From Solibacter sp039934035 (GTDB lineage: Bacteria > Acidobacteriota > Terriglobia > Bryobacterales > Bryobacteraceae), in the NCBI GenBank assembly GCA_039934035.1, contig JBDTMZ010000059.1, positions 1-64,000 of the forward strand: 64,000 nucleotides of DNA. Reading direction: 5' to 3'. Each line of letters starts with the position of its first letter. Position 1 is the stretch's first letter. Below the pieces are notes generated by a model that worked only from the letters and a program-made list of their open reading frames with translations, did no database searches and was not told the origin of the DNA. Made by a program: the position numbers and the translations under genes. Positions 50,234 to 58,641 of this stretch are shown piece after piece.

Positions 50234-53200
50234 TCAGAAGGAAAGTCGCAGCGAGAGCTGCATCTGCCGCGGAGCCCTGTCTCTGGTCAAAGCTCCGAAC
50301 AGCGGATTGATCTGCTTGTTGCTGTTGTCGAACTGCGCGGCAGTGTTCACGGCCGTGAACGAAACATGATTGAAGACGTTATACAGCTCCCAGCGAAATT
50401 CGAGCTTGCTCTTCTCTTTCACAGGGATGCCCTTGAAGATCGTAAGATCCCAGTTGTTCGTGCCCGGACCGCGGAAGACGTCGCGCGGAGCATTCCCCGG
50501 CGACAGGAACGGCGGCGGAGCAACCGAGGCCGTATTAAAGAATCGATCTACCGTGCGCTCGCTCTTCGGGATGGCCGGGTTGCCGACCATAATCACGCGC
50601 GAGCCGTCCCCGCCCCCGGTGGTGTCGGCTCCCGAAACGGTCGTGTAGCTAATCCCGAGGTCGCCCTGTCCACTCAGGAACGTCGTGAAGCCCGATATCT
50701 GCCACTGGTCGAAAACGCCTCTGACGAATTTGGTATCCCAAATTTTGCTGGCCTTCGGCACCTCCCACAGATAGTTGATCCCGAGGTTATGCGTGCGGTC
50801 GTAATCGGTTCTGCCGTAGGACCACACCCGCCATGGCAGGTACAACGGCATGTTCGCCGAGAGGTTGCCGGTGTAGCCCATGAGCTTAGACCACGTCCAG
50901 GTTGCTCCAAAGCGGAATCCGCGCGAGAGCCGGCGATTCACCTGCGTCTGCATCGAATTGTAGTTCGAATTGGCAACGAATTGGTTTAGCCCGACCGAAC
51001 CGTAGCCGGAGTATGGCGCCAGGAAACTGTCCGGCAAAGGCTTGCCGGTCGTCGAATCCTGATTCTGGGGCAGGAAGCGGGTGCCGTAAGGCAGCGTGTT
51101 CAGGTTCTGCGCAATTTGCAGGTGCCGGCCCACGTTTCCGACATACGACACATCAACCACCGTGTTGAAACCGATATTACGCTGAACGCCGAGACTCCAG
51201 TTGTAAGCGCCGGCGAGATTGCCGCTCGGATCCATGGCCGTCAATCCGGATGGGAACAGGTAACCGGTGGAACTGGAAAGGGTGCTCAGGGTCGGGTAGT
51301 AGACGGTCACGTTGTAGGTATATGGCGGGTTTCCTTTGGTCGCCGCCACAACGTTGGCCGGGCGTCCGTCGTATGAAATCCCGAACCCACCGCGGATGGC
51401 GGTCTTTCCGTCTCCGAAGGGATCATAGGCAAATCCCACGCGCGGCCCAAGAACAAACTGGTTCTTCATGAACCCTCTTGGAATGCCCGCGGCATTGGGC
51501 AGTACGATTCCGTTGAGCAGGTTCCCGCTGTTGGGCACCAGTGCGCCCACCAGGCCAACCGGACCCTGTTGGCCCGTGATCGGGTTAACAGCGACCCGCT
51601 TGCCGCTCGCGTCCAATGCCGGCCGGAAAAGCACCGGCGCCTTGCTGCGGTCATATAGGCTTGGCTGGAAGTTACTCATCTCGTCATAGGGATTGTAGGG
51701 TTGCTGGAAATATGTGAAGCGGACACCGTACTCGAGGGTCAACTTCTTGGCGATCTTCCAGGTGTCCTGGCCGTACCACTCCACCAGCGTGTGCAGCGAC
51801 TCGTTGCGGAGCCTGGTGGACGCCTCCGTGTAGGTAGTGACCGTGCCCAGCATGGCATTCGAGTACGCATAGTTCGAGTCCAGGGGATTGTTGACGTCTT
51901 TGGCGAAAGCCACGGTGCCCGCGAAATTGGCCTGCTCCCCCTTGTAGTCTTTCACCCGCTCACCGGAGAAACCAGCCTTCACAATGTGGTTCGACCAGAC
52001 CTTGCTGATGTTGTCGGTCATGGAGAAGACAGGGCCCGAGCCCCGAATTGGGAAGCGCCCGTCATAGCTGAAGGCCGGAGCCATGGGCACCCCTCCGAAG
52101 TTCGCCTGCGGGATGATGTTGTACGGGTTCTTCCCGGGATACAGTTGCGGGATAGTAATGCCCGCATTCGCCCGGTTGAATTTGTCCAGATCGTCCGAGT
52201 TTACGCCGTCCGCGCTTTCGAAGTTCTTGTGGGCCCCAAAGATGAACTCATTCACGATTGTGGGGCTGACCGTATAGGTTAAATTGAACACTCCCGAAGT
52301 GTCGCCCGTGAAGTAGCCCGCCCGGATCATCGGCCAGGAGCCCGCTGCACCTGCCGGTACACTGTAGCCGGTCTGTTTATCCCTCCAAATGGATCCCCGC
52401 AGGTACGCGCGGAGTCTGGATGTGACATTGTAATCCACCCGGAACGTGGTTTGGTCCAGGGGATCGGGCTTCACCTCCTGGAAGGTGTAGTTGTAGTTAC
52501 CCAGGGAAATCGCGCGGTTGGTGGCGTTGGGCAGCGGAAACAAGCTCAGCAACTTCTGCCCGTTCGCGTCGATGCGCGACTCGGGAATGAAGTTGTTCGG
52601 AAACGGCTTGCCCGTGGTCGTATCCGTAATCGGTATCAGCGTGCCATTTGGTTGCAGAGTCTGGGAGAAGTCGCCCTTTCGCTCCAATGCAGTGGGCATG
52701 GTCGTGTAGGCGATATTCGTCGGGTTCTTGACGCGCAAAGCTTCCTGCGAGAAGAAAAAGAACAGCTTGTTCTTGCTCTGGTTGAATTTTCCTGGCCAGT
52801 AGACCGGCCCGCCAATGTTGCCCCCGATCGTATTGAACCGGTAACGAGGCTTGGGAAGTCTATTTTTATTGTTGAAAAAGTCGTTGGCGTTCAGGGCCTC
52901 GTTCCGCATATAGTAATACGCCGATCCGTGAAAATCCTGGGCGCCGCTCTTGGTGACCACATTGATCGCAGCGGCGGGCGAGCCGCCGTATTCGGCTTGG
53001 TATGTGTTCATCTGAACACGCACTTCCTCGATTGCGTCCAGGCTCATGTACGACACGGAGGAATAGGCATTGTCGGGGTCCCTTCCATCGACACCGCCAT
53101 CCATTCGGAGGCTGGTGAATCCCCACCTCTGACCGCCGAACACCGGGAGATCGCGCAGCGTCCCGTAACCTGTGGCGCCTTGCTCAGTGCCACCCTGCGA

Positions 53201-53716
53201 AGCTTCAATGACGCCGGGGAGCAGCCTCATATCGGAGAATATGTTACGAGAGAGGCTCGATTGAGTTGCAATTTGTGAGCTGGTTATCAAAGTCGAGCGA
53301 TCGCCGCTCTCGGTCTGGACGGGCGCGGCCGTGGCCGCAACCTCCACTGATTCGGTGACGGCGCCAATCTCCAGCACCAGCCTCCCGGCCGCTACTCTTT
53401 CGGTGGCAGTCACAGCGAGGTCCTTCTGCTCCAGGCGTTTGAAGCCTTGCTTCTCGATGGAGACGGTGTACCGGCCCGGCAGTACGGCCGGAAACACAAA
53501 TGCACCGTCGGCTTGCGTGGCGGTCGTTTGCTTGTCGCCTGTGTTCTGGTTGAGCAAGGCGATGGATGCTCCTGGCACGGCGGCCCCACCGGGGTCGACC
53601 ACGCTGCCGATAACCACTCCGGAAGCCGATTGAGCGCCGGCACGCCCGGTAAGAAGCGCGATTGCCAGAAAGACACTCGCGAGCAAGATGTTACGAGAGG
53701 ATCGCAACTGAGACAT
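50234..53716 (-). CDS. TonB-dependent receptor, Oar-like
   Basis: An 1160-residue outer-membrane receptor. It has a signal peptide (NILLASVFLAIALLTGRAGA), then a regulatory-like beta-sandwich at about residues 28-115 (SGVVIGSVVDPGGAAVPGAS, VFPAVLPGRYTVSIEKQGFK). The plug includes SRNIFSDMRLLPGVIEASQG and SPAAAINVVTKSGAQDFHGS, and the barrel ends in RQMQLSLRLSF. The start has AAGGAG upstream. The GH29 gene follows on the same strand and a membrane-bound regulator-like gene (53897-55036) is divergent, which makes a compact regulator/receptor/hydrolase unit and suggests a fucose-bearing ligand (inference). Confidence 0.92.
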   Translation of the reverse strand: MSQLRSSRNILLASVFLAIALLTGRAGAQSASGVVIGSVVDPGGAAVPGASIALLNQNTGDKQTTATQADGAFVFPAVLPGRYTVSIEKQGFKRLEQKDLAVTATERVAAGRLVLEIGAVTESVEVAATAAPVQTESGDRSTLITSSQIATQSSLSRNIFSDMRLLPGVIEASQGGTEQGATGYGTLRDLPVFGGQRWGFTSLRMDGGVDGRDPDNAYSSVSYMSLDAIEEVRVQMNTYQAEYGGSPAAAINVVTKSGAQDFHGSAYYYMRNEALNANDFFNNKNRLPKPRYRFNTIGGNIGGPVYWPGKFNQSKNKLFFFFSQEALRVKNPTNIAYTTMPTALERKGDFSQTLQPNGTLIPITDTTTGKPFPNNFIPESRIDANGQKLLSLFPLPNATNRAISLGNYNYTFQEVKPDPLDQTTFRVDYNVTSRLRAYLRGSIWRDKQTGYSVPAGAAGSWPMIRAGYFTGDTSGVFNLTYTVSPTIVNEFIFGAHKNFESADGVNSDDLDKFNRANAGITIPQLYPGKNPYNIIPQANFGGVPMAPAFSYDGRFPIRGSGPVFSMTDNISKVWSNHIVKAGFSGERVKDYKGEQANFAGTVAFAKDVNNPLDSNYAYSNAMLGTVTTYTEASTRLRNESLHTLVEWYGQDTWKIAKKLTLEYGVRFTYFQQPYNPYDEMSNFQPSLYDRSKAPVLFRPALDASGKRVAVNPITGQQGPVGLVGALVPNSGNLLNGIVLPNAAGIPRGFMKNQFVLGPRVGFAYDPFGDGKTAIRGGFGISYDGRPANVVAATKGNPPYTYNVTVYYPTLSTLSSSTGYLFPSGLTAMDPSGNLAGAYNWSLGVQRNIGFNTVVDVSYVGNVGRHLQIAQNLNTLPYGTRFLPQNQDSTTGKPLPDSFLAPYSGYGSVGLNQFVANSNYNSMQTQVNRRLSRGFRFGATWTWSKLMGYTGNLSANMPLYLPWRVWSYGRTDYDRTHNLGINYLWEVPKASKIWDTKFVRGVFDQWQISGFTTFLSGQGDLGISYTTVSGADTTGGGDGSRVIMVGNPAIPKSERTVDRFFNTASVAPPPFLSPGNAPRDVFRGPGTNNWDLTIFKGIPVKEKSKLEFRWELYNVFNHVSFTAVNTAAQFDNSNKQINPLFGALTRDRAPRQMQLSLRLSF

Positions 53717-53733
53717 GGTGGAACTCCTTCATT

Positions 53734-53765
53734 GACGCCCAGAGAGTTTGACGCCCACAGAGTTT
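53734..53765. repeat. 16-base direct repeat in the receptor 5' region
   Basis: GACGCCCAGAGAGTTT is followed at once by GACGCCCACAGAGTTT (one difference), about 18 bases before the receptor start codon. It may be a small duplication in the untranslated leader or a regulator site. Confidence 0.5.
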
Positions 53766-53896
53766 CTGCGAACGTCGGTGCAAGCAGTCTCTTTGTTTCC
53801 ACCGCGTTCCGGAAGGTGCTTTGCGGTATTGTACCCACTCCAGGGGAATCGGCTCATAAGCTTGCAAAGGTTCTATTGAGGGAGTAAAGTACCTCC

Positions 53897-55036
53897 GTGG
53901 GTATAGGTCAGGTTTCGGTTGCCATGTCGCATGCGGAGGCCATCCAGATCCGGGAAGGCCTTCGCGAGGTTCTCCAGAGTGTGCCTTTTCGGACCACTCA
54001 CCAGTGTCAAGCTTTGCTGACTTGGGTTGTGGAGCGCACGCTTGCCGGAGAGAACGATCTCCTGAAAGAGCGCGTGATCGGTAGTGAGGTGTTCGGCCGC
54101 GGCATCGATTATGATCCCGGCTCCGATCCCATCGTTCGGGTACGGGCGGCAGAGGTTCGCAAACGGCTGGCGCAGTATTATCAGAACTGTCCGGAAAGCC
54201 GCGTACACATCGACATCCCACCTGGTTCTTACCGGGCTGTTTTTTTGTGGACTCCACCCCCACTGCCGCAGGCGATAATCAAGAAATCTTGGAGGCCACC
54301 GCGCTGGAGCTGGATTTCGCTTACCGTTTTACTGGCAGCAGTCAGCCTGGTCGCTGCGCGCGGATTGCACACTACACCCACCGCACTGGATCAGTTCTGG
54401 GCGCCGGCTTTGGCAAGCCCAAAACCCATTCTTATCTATAACGCCAGCGCGAACGTTTTTCGGCCGCGCGATCTGACCGATTCCACTGACGATATGGTCG
54501 CGGTCCGGGGCCAGTACCTGTGCATTGGGGATGCCTACACCAGCGTCGTGCTGAGCTCGTTGTTAACTCACAGAGGAAAGCTGTTCCAGATCCGATATGG
54601 CAGCGATCTGAGTTTCGGCGACTTACGATACCAGCCCTCCATTTTAATTGGAGCGTTTAACAATGCCTGGACTCTGCAGACGACGGCCGATCTGCGCTTC
54701 GTTTTTGAGAAGCACCCGACCATCCGCGACCGGTCCGACAACAGGCTATACACCCTACCCGATCTTGGTCCGGATGGCCGCACGTCCGAGGACTATGCGG
54801 TCGTTTCCCGAGTGTTCGACTCCAAGACCGGAGAGCTTCTCATCGCAGCGGCCGGCATCACCCAGTACGGCACGCGCGCCGCGGGGGAGTTCCTGACATC
54901 TCCCCAATGGATGACTGCGTTCGAACGTAGCGCGCCCGCCGGCTGGCAGAAGAAGAACCTGCAAGTACTGCTCCACACACAGGTCGTGGGCGAGACGCCG
55001 GGGCCTCCAACCGTCGTGCTGGCGCACTTCTGGTAG
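53897..55036 (+). CDS. Membrane-anchored regulator-like protein of unknown function
   Basis: A 379-residue protein with a soluble N-terminal domain of ~115 residues, one membrane segment (about residues 137-157, WSWISLTVLLAAVSLVAARG), and a C-terminal exported domain of ~220 residues. The N-terminal domain (FRTTHQCQALLTWVVERTLA, LLKERVIGSEVFGRGIDYDP, SDPIVRVRAAEVRKRLAQYY) is one I associate with acidobacterial proteins encoded beside receptors. The order of helices and the conserved VRVRAAEVRKRL segment suggest DNA or protein binding. It is divergent from the receptor at 50234-53716 and may sense a ligand in the periplasm and act on its expression. GTG 53897 is taken as start; ATG 53924 is an alternative. 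Confidence 0.75.
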   Translation: MGIGQVSVAMSHAEAIQIREGLREVLQSVPFRTTHQCQALLTWVVERTLAGENDLLKERVIGSEVFGRGIDYDPGSDPIVRVRAAEVRKRLAQYYQNCPESRVHIDIPPGSYRAVFLWTPPPLPQAIIKKSWRPPRWSWISLTVLLAAVSLVAARGLHTTPTALDQFWAPALASPKPILIYNASANVFRPRDLTDSTDDMVAVRGQYLCIGDAYTSVVLSSLLTHRGKLFQIRYGSDLSFGDLRYQPSILIGAFNNAWTLQTTADLRFVFEKHPTIRDRSDNRLYTLPDLGPDGRTSEDYAVVSRVFDSKTGELLIAAAGITQYGTRAAGEFLTSPQWMTAFERSAPAGWQKKNLQVLLHTQVVGETPGPPTVVLAHFW

Positions 55037-55059
55037 TCTGCGCCCCGGCATGTATGACG

Positions 55060-56724
55060 CTACCAGCTCACCTGCACCAGGGAGACGCCCTGGCGAGGCA
55101 GCGAAAACGTCCGCGTGATTTTGCCGGCCTGCGGCGTCACCCATGTCGGCGAATCGAGCAGTTCCAATTGTCCCGCGGCCTCCAGTTTGGCGTACTGTTC
55201 CGGCGTCGGATTCTGCGGCGACCCCATCGCCTGCCACGCCGTGTACGCGTTGCTGTGCTCCTGATCGATCCGGTAATGTTTCACCAGCACGCGCTTTGCC
55301 GCCGCCGGAATCCCTCCGATGGTCAGCGTCACTCCAGACCCGGGCGCCGGCAAATCGTCATCATGATAGTTCCACACCATCGTCGAAATGTCGCGATCGC
55401 TCCGCGTCGCCAGCGCGTCGATGTCCGCCTTCTCGCGCACTCCCGTCTTCAAGTACGTGTCCAGCCCCACCGCGCCGCTCGATTCCGTCTTCACCCGGTC
55501 GCCGCTCATCATTCCGTACATGCGGAACACATTCAGCACGGGCTTATCGATGCCGTTGGTGGCCAGCGAGCGGAAGCCGTCGAAATACGGCTGGTCTTCA
55601 AACTCGAATGCCCACGTCATCACGCCTTCCATGTTGGCCTGATTGCGGTCCGTGATCTTTAAGATGTTGCTGATCGCGGCCGCCGTGTACACCGGATAGA
55701 GCGTGCCGTTGCGGTACTTGTTATTCGGATACACGCGCGCCGAACACGCGGCGCAGCCTTCCGGATCGGCCTCGCTCAAAATGATCGGCAGCTTGGCATA
55801 TTGCGGGAACTGCTTCATCACTTCCATGCCGCGATTGACGTCGTTCATTTCCACGCTGATGTTCATCTGCACGTGATCGCCGGTCACCCGCGGCTGCCCC
55901 TTCGCGTGGTACGTCACGAAATCGAGCGGCGTCTTATTCTTCTGGCAATATTCCAGGAACTGGCGCAAATACTCCGCCGCCTTTGCGCCGCGCGGACCGG
56001 TGGTCGCCGGACCGCCCACTTTCGCCGTCGGCAGCGCCTTGCGCACGCCGGCCACGGCATACGCGTACACCTTGTTGTATTCCTCGGGCGTGCCGTGCCA
56101 GTAGCTGATATCCGGCTCGTTCCACACTTCCCAATACCAGGTGTTGACCTCGGCCCTGCCGTACTTTTCCACCGTGTGCTTCACCCACTGGTAGACCAGT
56201 TCGCCCCACTTGTCGTAATCCTTCGGAGGATACGTCCAGCCCACGCTGTACTGCTCGTTGCGCGCGCCCATTTCCCAAAGGCCTTTGTAGGGCTGCGGCT
56301 TGGTGGAGAGGGCCTCCGGCATGAAGCCGATTTCCACGAACGGCTTGGCGCCCGCCTTGAGGTAGGTATCGAAAATCCGATCGGTGATCGTCCAGTCGTA
56401 GACCGCCTTGCCGTTGGCGTCTTCCGTGTACGCGTTACTCGAACCCCACTTCAAAGTCGCCTTTCCGTCTCCGGTGCACAGCAAGAAGTGCGTCCGGATG
56501 TAGGTCGGCACCGGACTCAGATTCGCCAGTTCGCCCACCAGTTTGGTGCCGTACTTCATGTACGTGTAGTTCGGCTCGTCGTACCCGAAATACGAATAGA
56601 TCGGTTTGAACGGACCGACCTTGGCCGTGCCATCCACCTGAATCGTGACCGGCTCCTGTGCCCAAACCAGCGACGTAGCCGCCACAAACCCGATTGCGAG
56701 AAAACGCAAACTCATTGGCTTCAT
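55060..56724 (-). CDS. GH39-type beta-xylosidase-like enzyme
   Basis: A 554-residue exported enzyme (signal SLRFLAIGFVAATSLVWAQE). The catalytic barrel has the GH39 hallmarks: IYSYFGYDEPNYTYMKYGTK, WKYGRAEV-like VEKYGRAEVNTWYWEVWNEP, with the acid/base Glu in WNEPD, and PIILSEADPEGCAACSARVY with the nucleophile Glu in LSEAD. The C-terminal part is a beta-sandwich (GSGVTLTIGGIPAAAKRVLV). GH39 enzymes release xylose from xylo-oligosaccharides, which fits the xylan genes in the window. ATG 56724 is followed by ATG 56715, and an upstream start at 56760 has no clear ribosome site. Confidence 0.87.
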   Translation of the reverse strand: MKPMSLRFLAIGFVAATSLVWAQEPVTIQVDGTAKVGPFKPIYSYFGYDEPNYTYMKYGTKLVGELANLSPVPTYIRTHFLLCTGDGKATLKWGSSNAYTEDANGKAVYDWTITDRIFDTYLKAGAKPFVEIGFMPEALSTKPQPYKGLWEMGARNEQYSVGWTYPPKDYDKWGELVYQWVKHTVEKYGRAEVNTWYWEVWNEPDISYWHGTPEEYNKVYAYAVAGVRKALPTAKVGGPATTGPRGAKAAEYLRQFLEYCQKNKTPLDFVTYHAKGQPRVTGDHVQMNISVEMNDVNRGMEVMKQFPQYAKLPIILSEADPEGCAACSARVYPNNKYRNGTLYPVYTAAAISNILKITDRNQANMEGVMTWAFEFEDQPYFDGFRSLATNGIDKPVLNVFRMYGMMSGDRVKTESSGAVGLDTYLKTGVREKADIDALATRSDRDISTMVWNYHDDDLPAPGSGVTLTIGGIPAAAKRVLVKHYRIDQEHSNAYTAWQAMGSPQNPTPEQYAKLEAAGQLELLDSPTWVTPQAGKITRTFSLPRQGVSLVQVSW

Positions 56725-56918
56725 TGGTTCTACCTTTTCCAGGAATTCACCCTTGCGCACTAGTGTAAATCAACTCACGCGCCAGGGGGCTTTGTGGGGG
56801 CGGCAATTCCGGGTGGCCATCGTTTTTGGTGGGATATGGCTCTGCCTTGTCCATCCGACCGCAGTTCGGAAAATCCCAGCGCAGTTCGGACGCCGGCGCC
56901 CTCGCGGAGCACACCACC

Positions 56919-57917
56919 TTAACCGGCGTTCGAATCGCGCTTCCACAACCGTTCGGTGAGCGTCACGTGTCCCGGCGCGAACTGCTCCGCGGCGCCCTTC
57001 AGATACGGCCGGAATTCCCGCGACCAATAGGCGAAAAATCCCGTCTCCGCGATCTCCTGCAACGCCTCTGTGTAATGATCCAGCACCGCATCGCCCAGCA
57101 CCCGACCCGTGCGCCGGACTGCCGACCGCGCCGCCCGCGAGAGCCACAGCACATTCTCCGGAACATGGGCGATGGTCGACACCGCCAGCAGGCTGGAAAG
57201 TCCAAACACCGTCCGCCCCTGCGCTTTCGCCGTACTCCGTAGATTCTCCCAGACGTTCTCGATGCGCTCCAGGTTCGGAACGTTTTTGGGCGGGATGTTG
57301 GCGACCTCTTCCTTGAACTTCTCCCACTCGCGCCGCAAGCCCGCGATATCCACGGGAGGCATATTGAGCGTGGTCGCCATGTGATCGCTGGTCTTCTCCA
57401 GGCCGCCCAGCACTTGCTCCATGGTCTCGAAGCGCGCGTCGGGCTCCAGCAGCCCCTCTTCCTTCAGCGCGTCGCCAATTTCCTGAATGAGTTTGCGTCC
57501 GCCGCCGGTTGCGTCGGCCAGCGCCGCCAGCACCCAGACCGGCGATGCGTGGAAGGCCAGAATGCCCAGTAATTCAATCCCGTGGCTCGCCGTACGCTTG
57601 AGAATGAAGTTGTCCGCCAGTTCGCCCCCAGAGGGAAACACGCCCTCCACCTGACCGACTTCTTCGATCAGGAAGCGTAGCGCCACTTCCACCATGGTGC
57701 GGTACAGCGTGGTGCGGCGCACGCTGGCGGGCAGCGCGACATTACTGAACTCGTGCAGCAGACCGCCGGAAATCGCGCCCAGCGAACGAAGGGCCCGTTC
57801 GGGAAGAGAAAGAAGATACTTGTAGGGCGCGGCGCTGTTCACTCTTACCAGTATAGGTTCGCCGACAGCGGCAGCCGCTTCCGTGCGCGGTTCGCTGGAC
57901 CTCTTAGGCCATCGCAA
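56919..57917 (-). CDS. Protein of unknown function, ~332 residues
   Basis: A soluble-looking, mostly helical protein. I do not recognise it. Sequence features: PERALRSLGAISGGLLHEFS, VALPASVRRTTLYRTMVEVA, a segment rich in small residues (ILAFHASPVWVLAALADATG, LIQEIGDALKEEGLL), and a C-terminal helical tract. This layout somewhat recalls EcsC-type proteins, but I would not assign it. TTG 57917 overlaps the preceding gene by 14 bases, while an in-frame GTG at 57842 (VNSAAPYKY) avoids the overlap. The next gene upstream (57904-58437) is on the same strand, so the two are probably cotranscribed. Confidence 0.65.
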   Translation of the reverse strand: MRWPKRSSEPRTEAAAAVGEPILVRVNSAAPYKYLLSLPERALRSLGAISGGLLHEFSNVALPASVRRTTLYRTMVEVALRFLIEEVGQVEGVFPSGGELADNFILKRTASHGIELLGILAFHASPVWVLAALADATGGGRKLIQEIGDALKEEGLLEPDARFETMEQVLGGLEKTSDHMATTLNMPPVDIAGLRREWEKFKEEVANIPPKNVPNLERIENVWENLRSTAKAQGRTVFGLSSLLAVSTIAHVPENVLWLSRAARSAVRRTGRVLGDAVLDHYTEALQEIAETGFFAYWSREFRPYLKGAAEQFAPGHVTLTERLWKRDSNAG

Positions 57918-58437
57918 AAGCCGATGCCGGAACCAGTTCGCGGAGTTCGAGGCGCATGCCGTCGAACATGCGGATCAGCTCCGCACCGTCCAAACCGTCC
58001 CAGCCAAACCGGAACAGCGTCAGGCGTACCTGCGCCTCCACGACGCGGCACGCAAACACGAAGCGCCGGTGCAGCAGCACGCTGGCAAGCTCCGGACGGT
58101 CATGGCCCGACTGCGCCAGAATCAGGTCCAAGGCGGTCGCGACTCTTTTGAAGTCGACCTGCAACAGGCGCAGGTAGCCTTCGAACGCGGCGGCCCGCTG
58201 CTTGCGCAGGCGCCGGCCCATTTCCGGGGTGAAGCCTTTTTGTTGCCGGAGGTAAAGAAAATCACTAGCGTCCAAAAGGCGCATCATCGGTCGGTAGCGG
58301 TCAACGGAAAGCTCGCTGAGCCAGTCCGTGGTCACGGGCAGCATCTGTATCTCGACGCCCAGCCGGCGCACCAGGTAAAGTACGCATAAGCTGAGCATGA
58401 GAAGTACAGCTGTAGCAGTAAGTGCCTGCAGCGTCAT
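57904..58437 (-). CDS. Membrane-anchored protein of unknown function
   Basis: A 177-residue protein with an N-terminal membrane segment (ALTATAVLLMLSLCVLYLVR) followed by a cytoplasmic or periplasmic helical domain of ~150 residues (SVDRYRPMMRLLDASDFLYL, AAFEGYLRLLQVDFKRVATA). Charged helices, no cysteine-rich or catalytic motif. It is not recognised. It overlaps the start of the next gene by 14 bases. Its ATG 58437 has only a weak ribosome-site match. No gene lies near upstream (about 200 bases to the next receptor stop, same strand). Confidence 0.7.
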   Translation of the reverse strand: MTLQALTATAVLLMLSLCVLYLVRRLGVEIQMLPVTTDWLSELSVDRYRPMMRLLDASDFLYLRQQKGFTPEMGRRLRKQRAAAFEGYLRLLQVDFKRVATALDLILAQSGHDRPELASVLLHRRFVFACRVVEAQVRLTLFRFGWDGLDGAELIRMFDGMRLELRELVPASAFAMA

Positions 58438-58641
58438 TGACCCCAGTGTGAGTCACGGTAGGGTCAGATAGAAAGTTAGCAGAGTACCAGTAAGGTACCA
58501 ATTGACAACGAAAGTTAATAAGCCTTGCGGGGTATGCCAAATATCCTCGAGGACAGTATGCCAAAAGCAAACCGCCCCCGGGAATTCCCCCCTGTACCGC
58601 CGGGGTTATGGGACCGGGCGGTAAGCAGTCGCAGTTAACAG

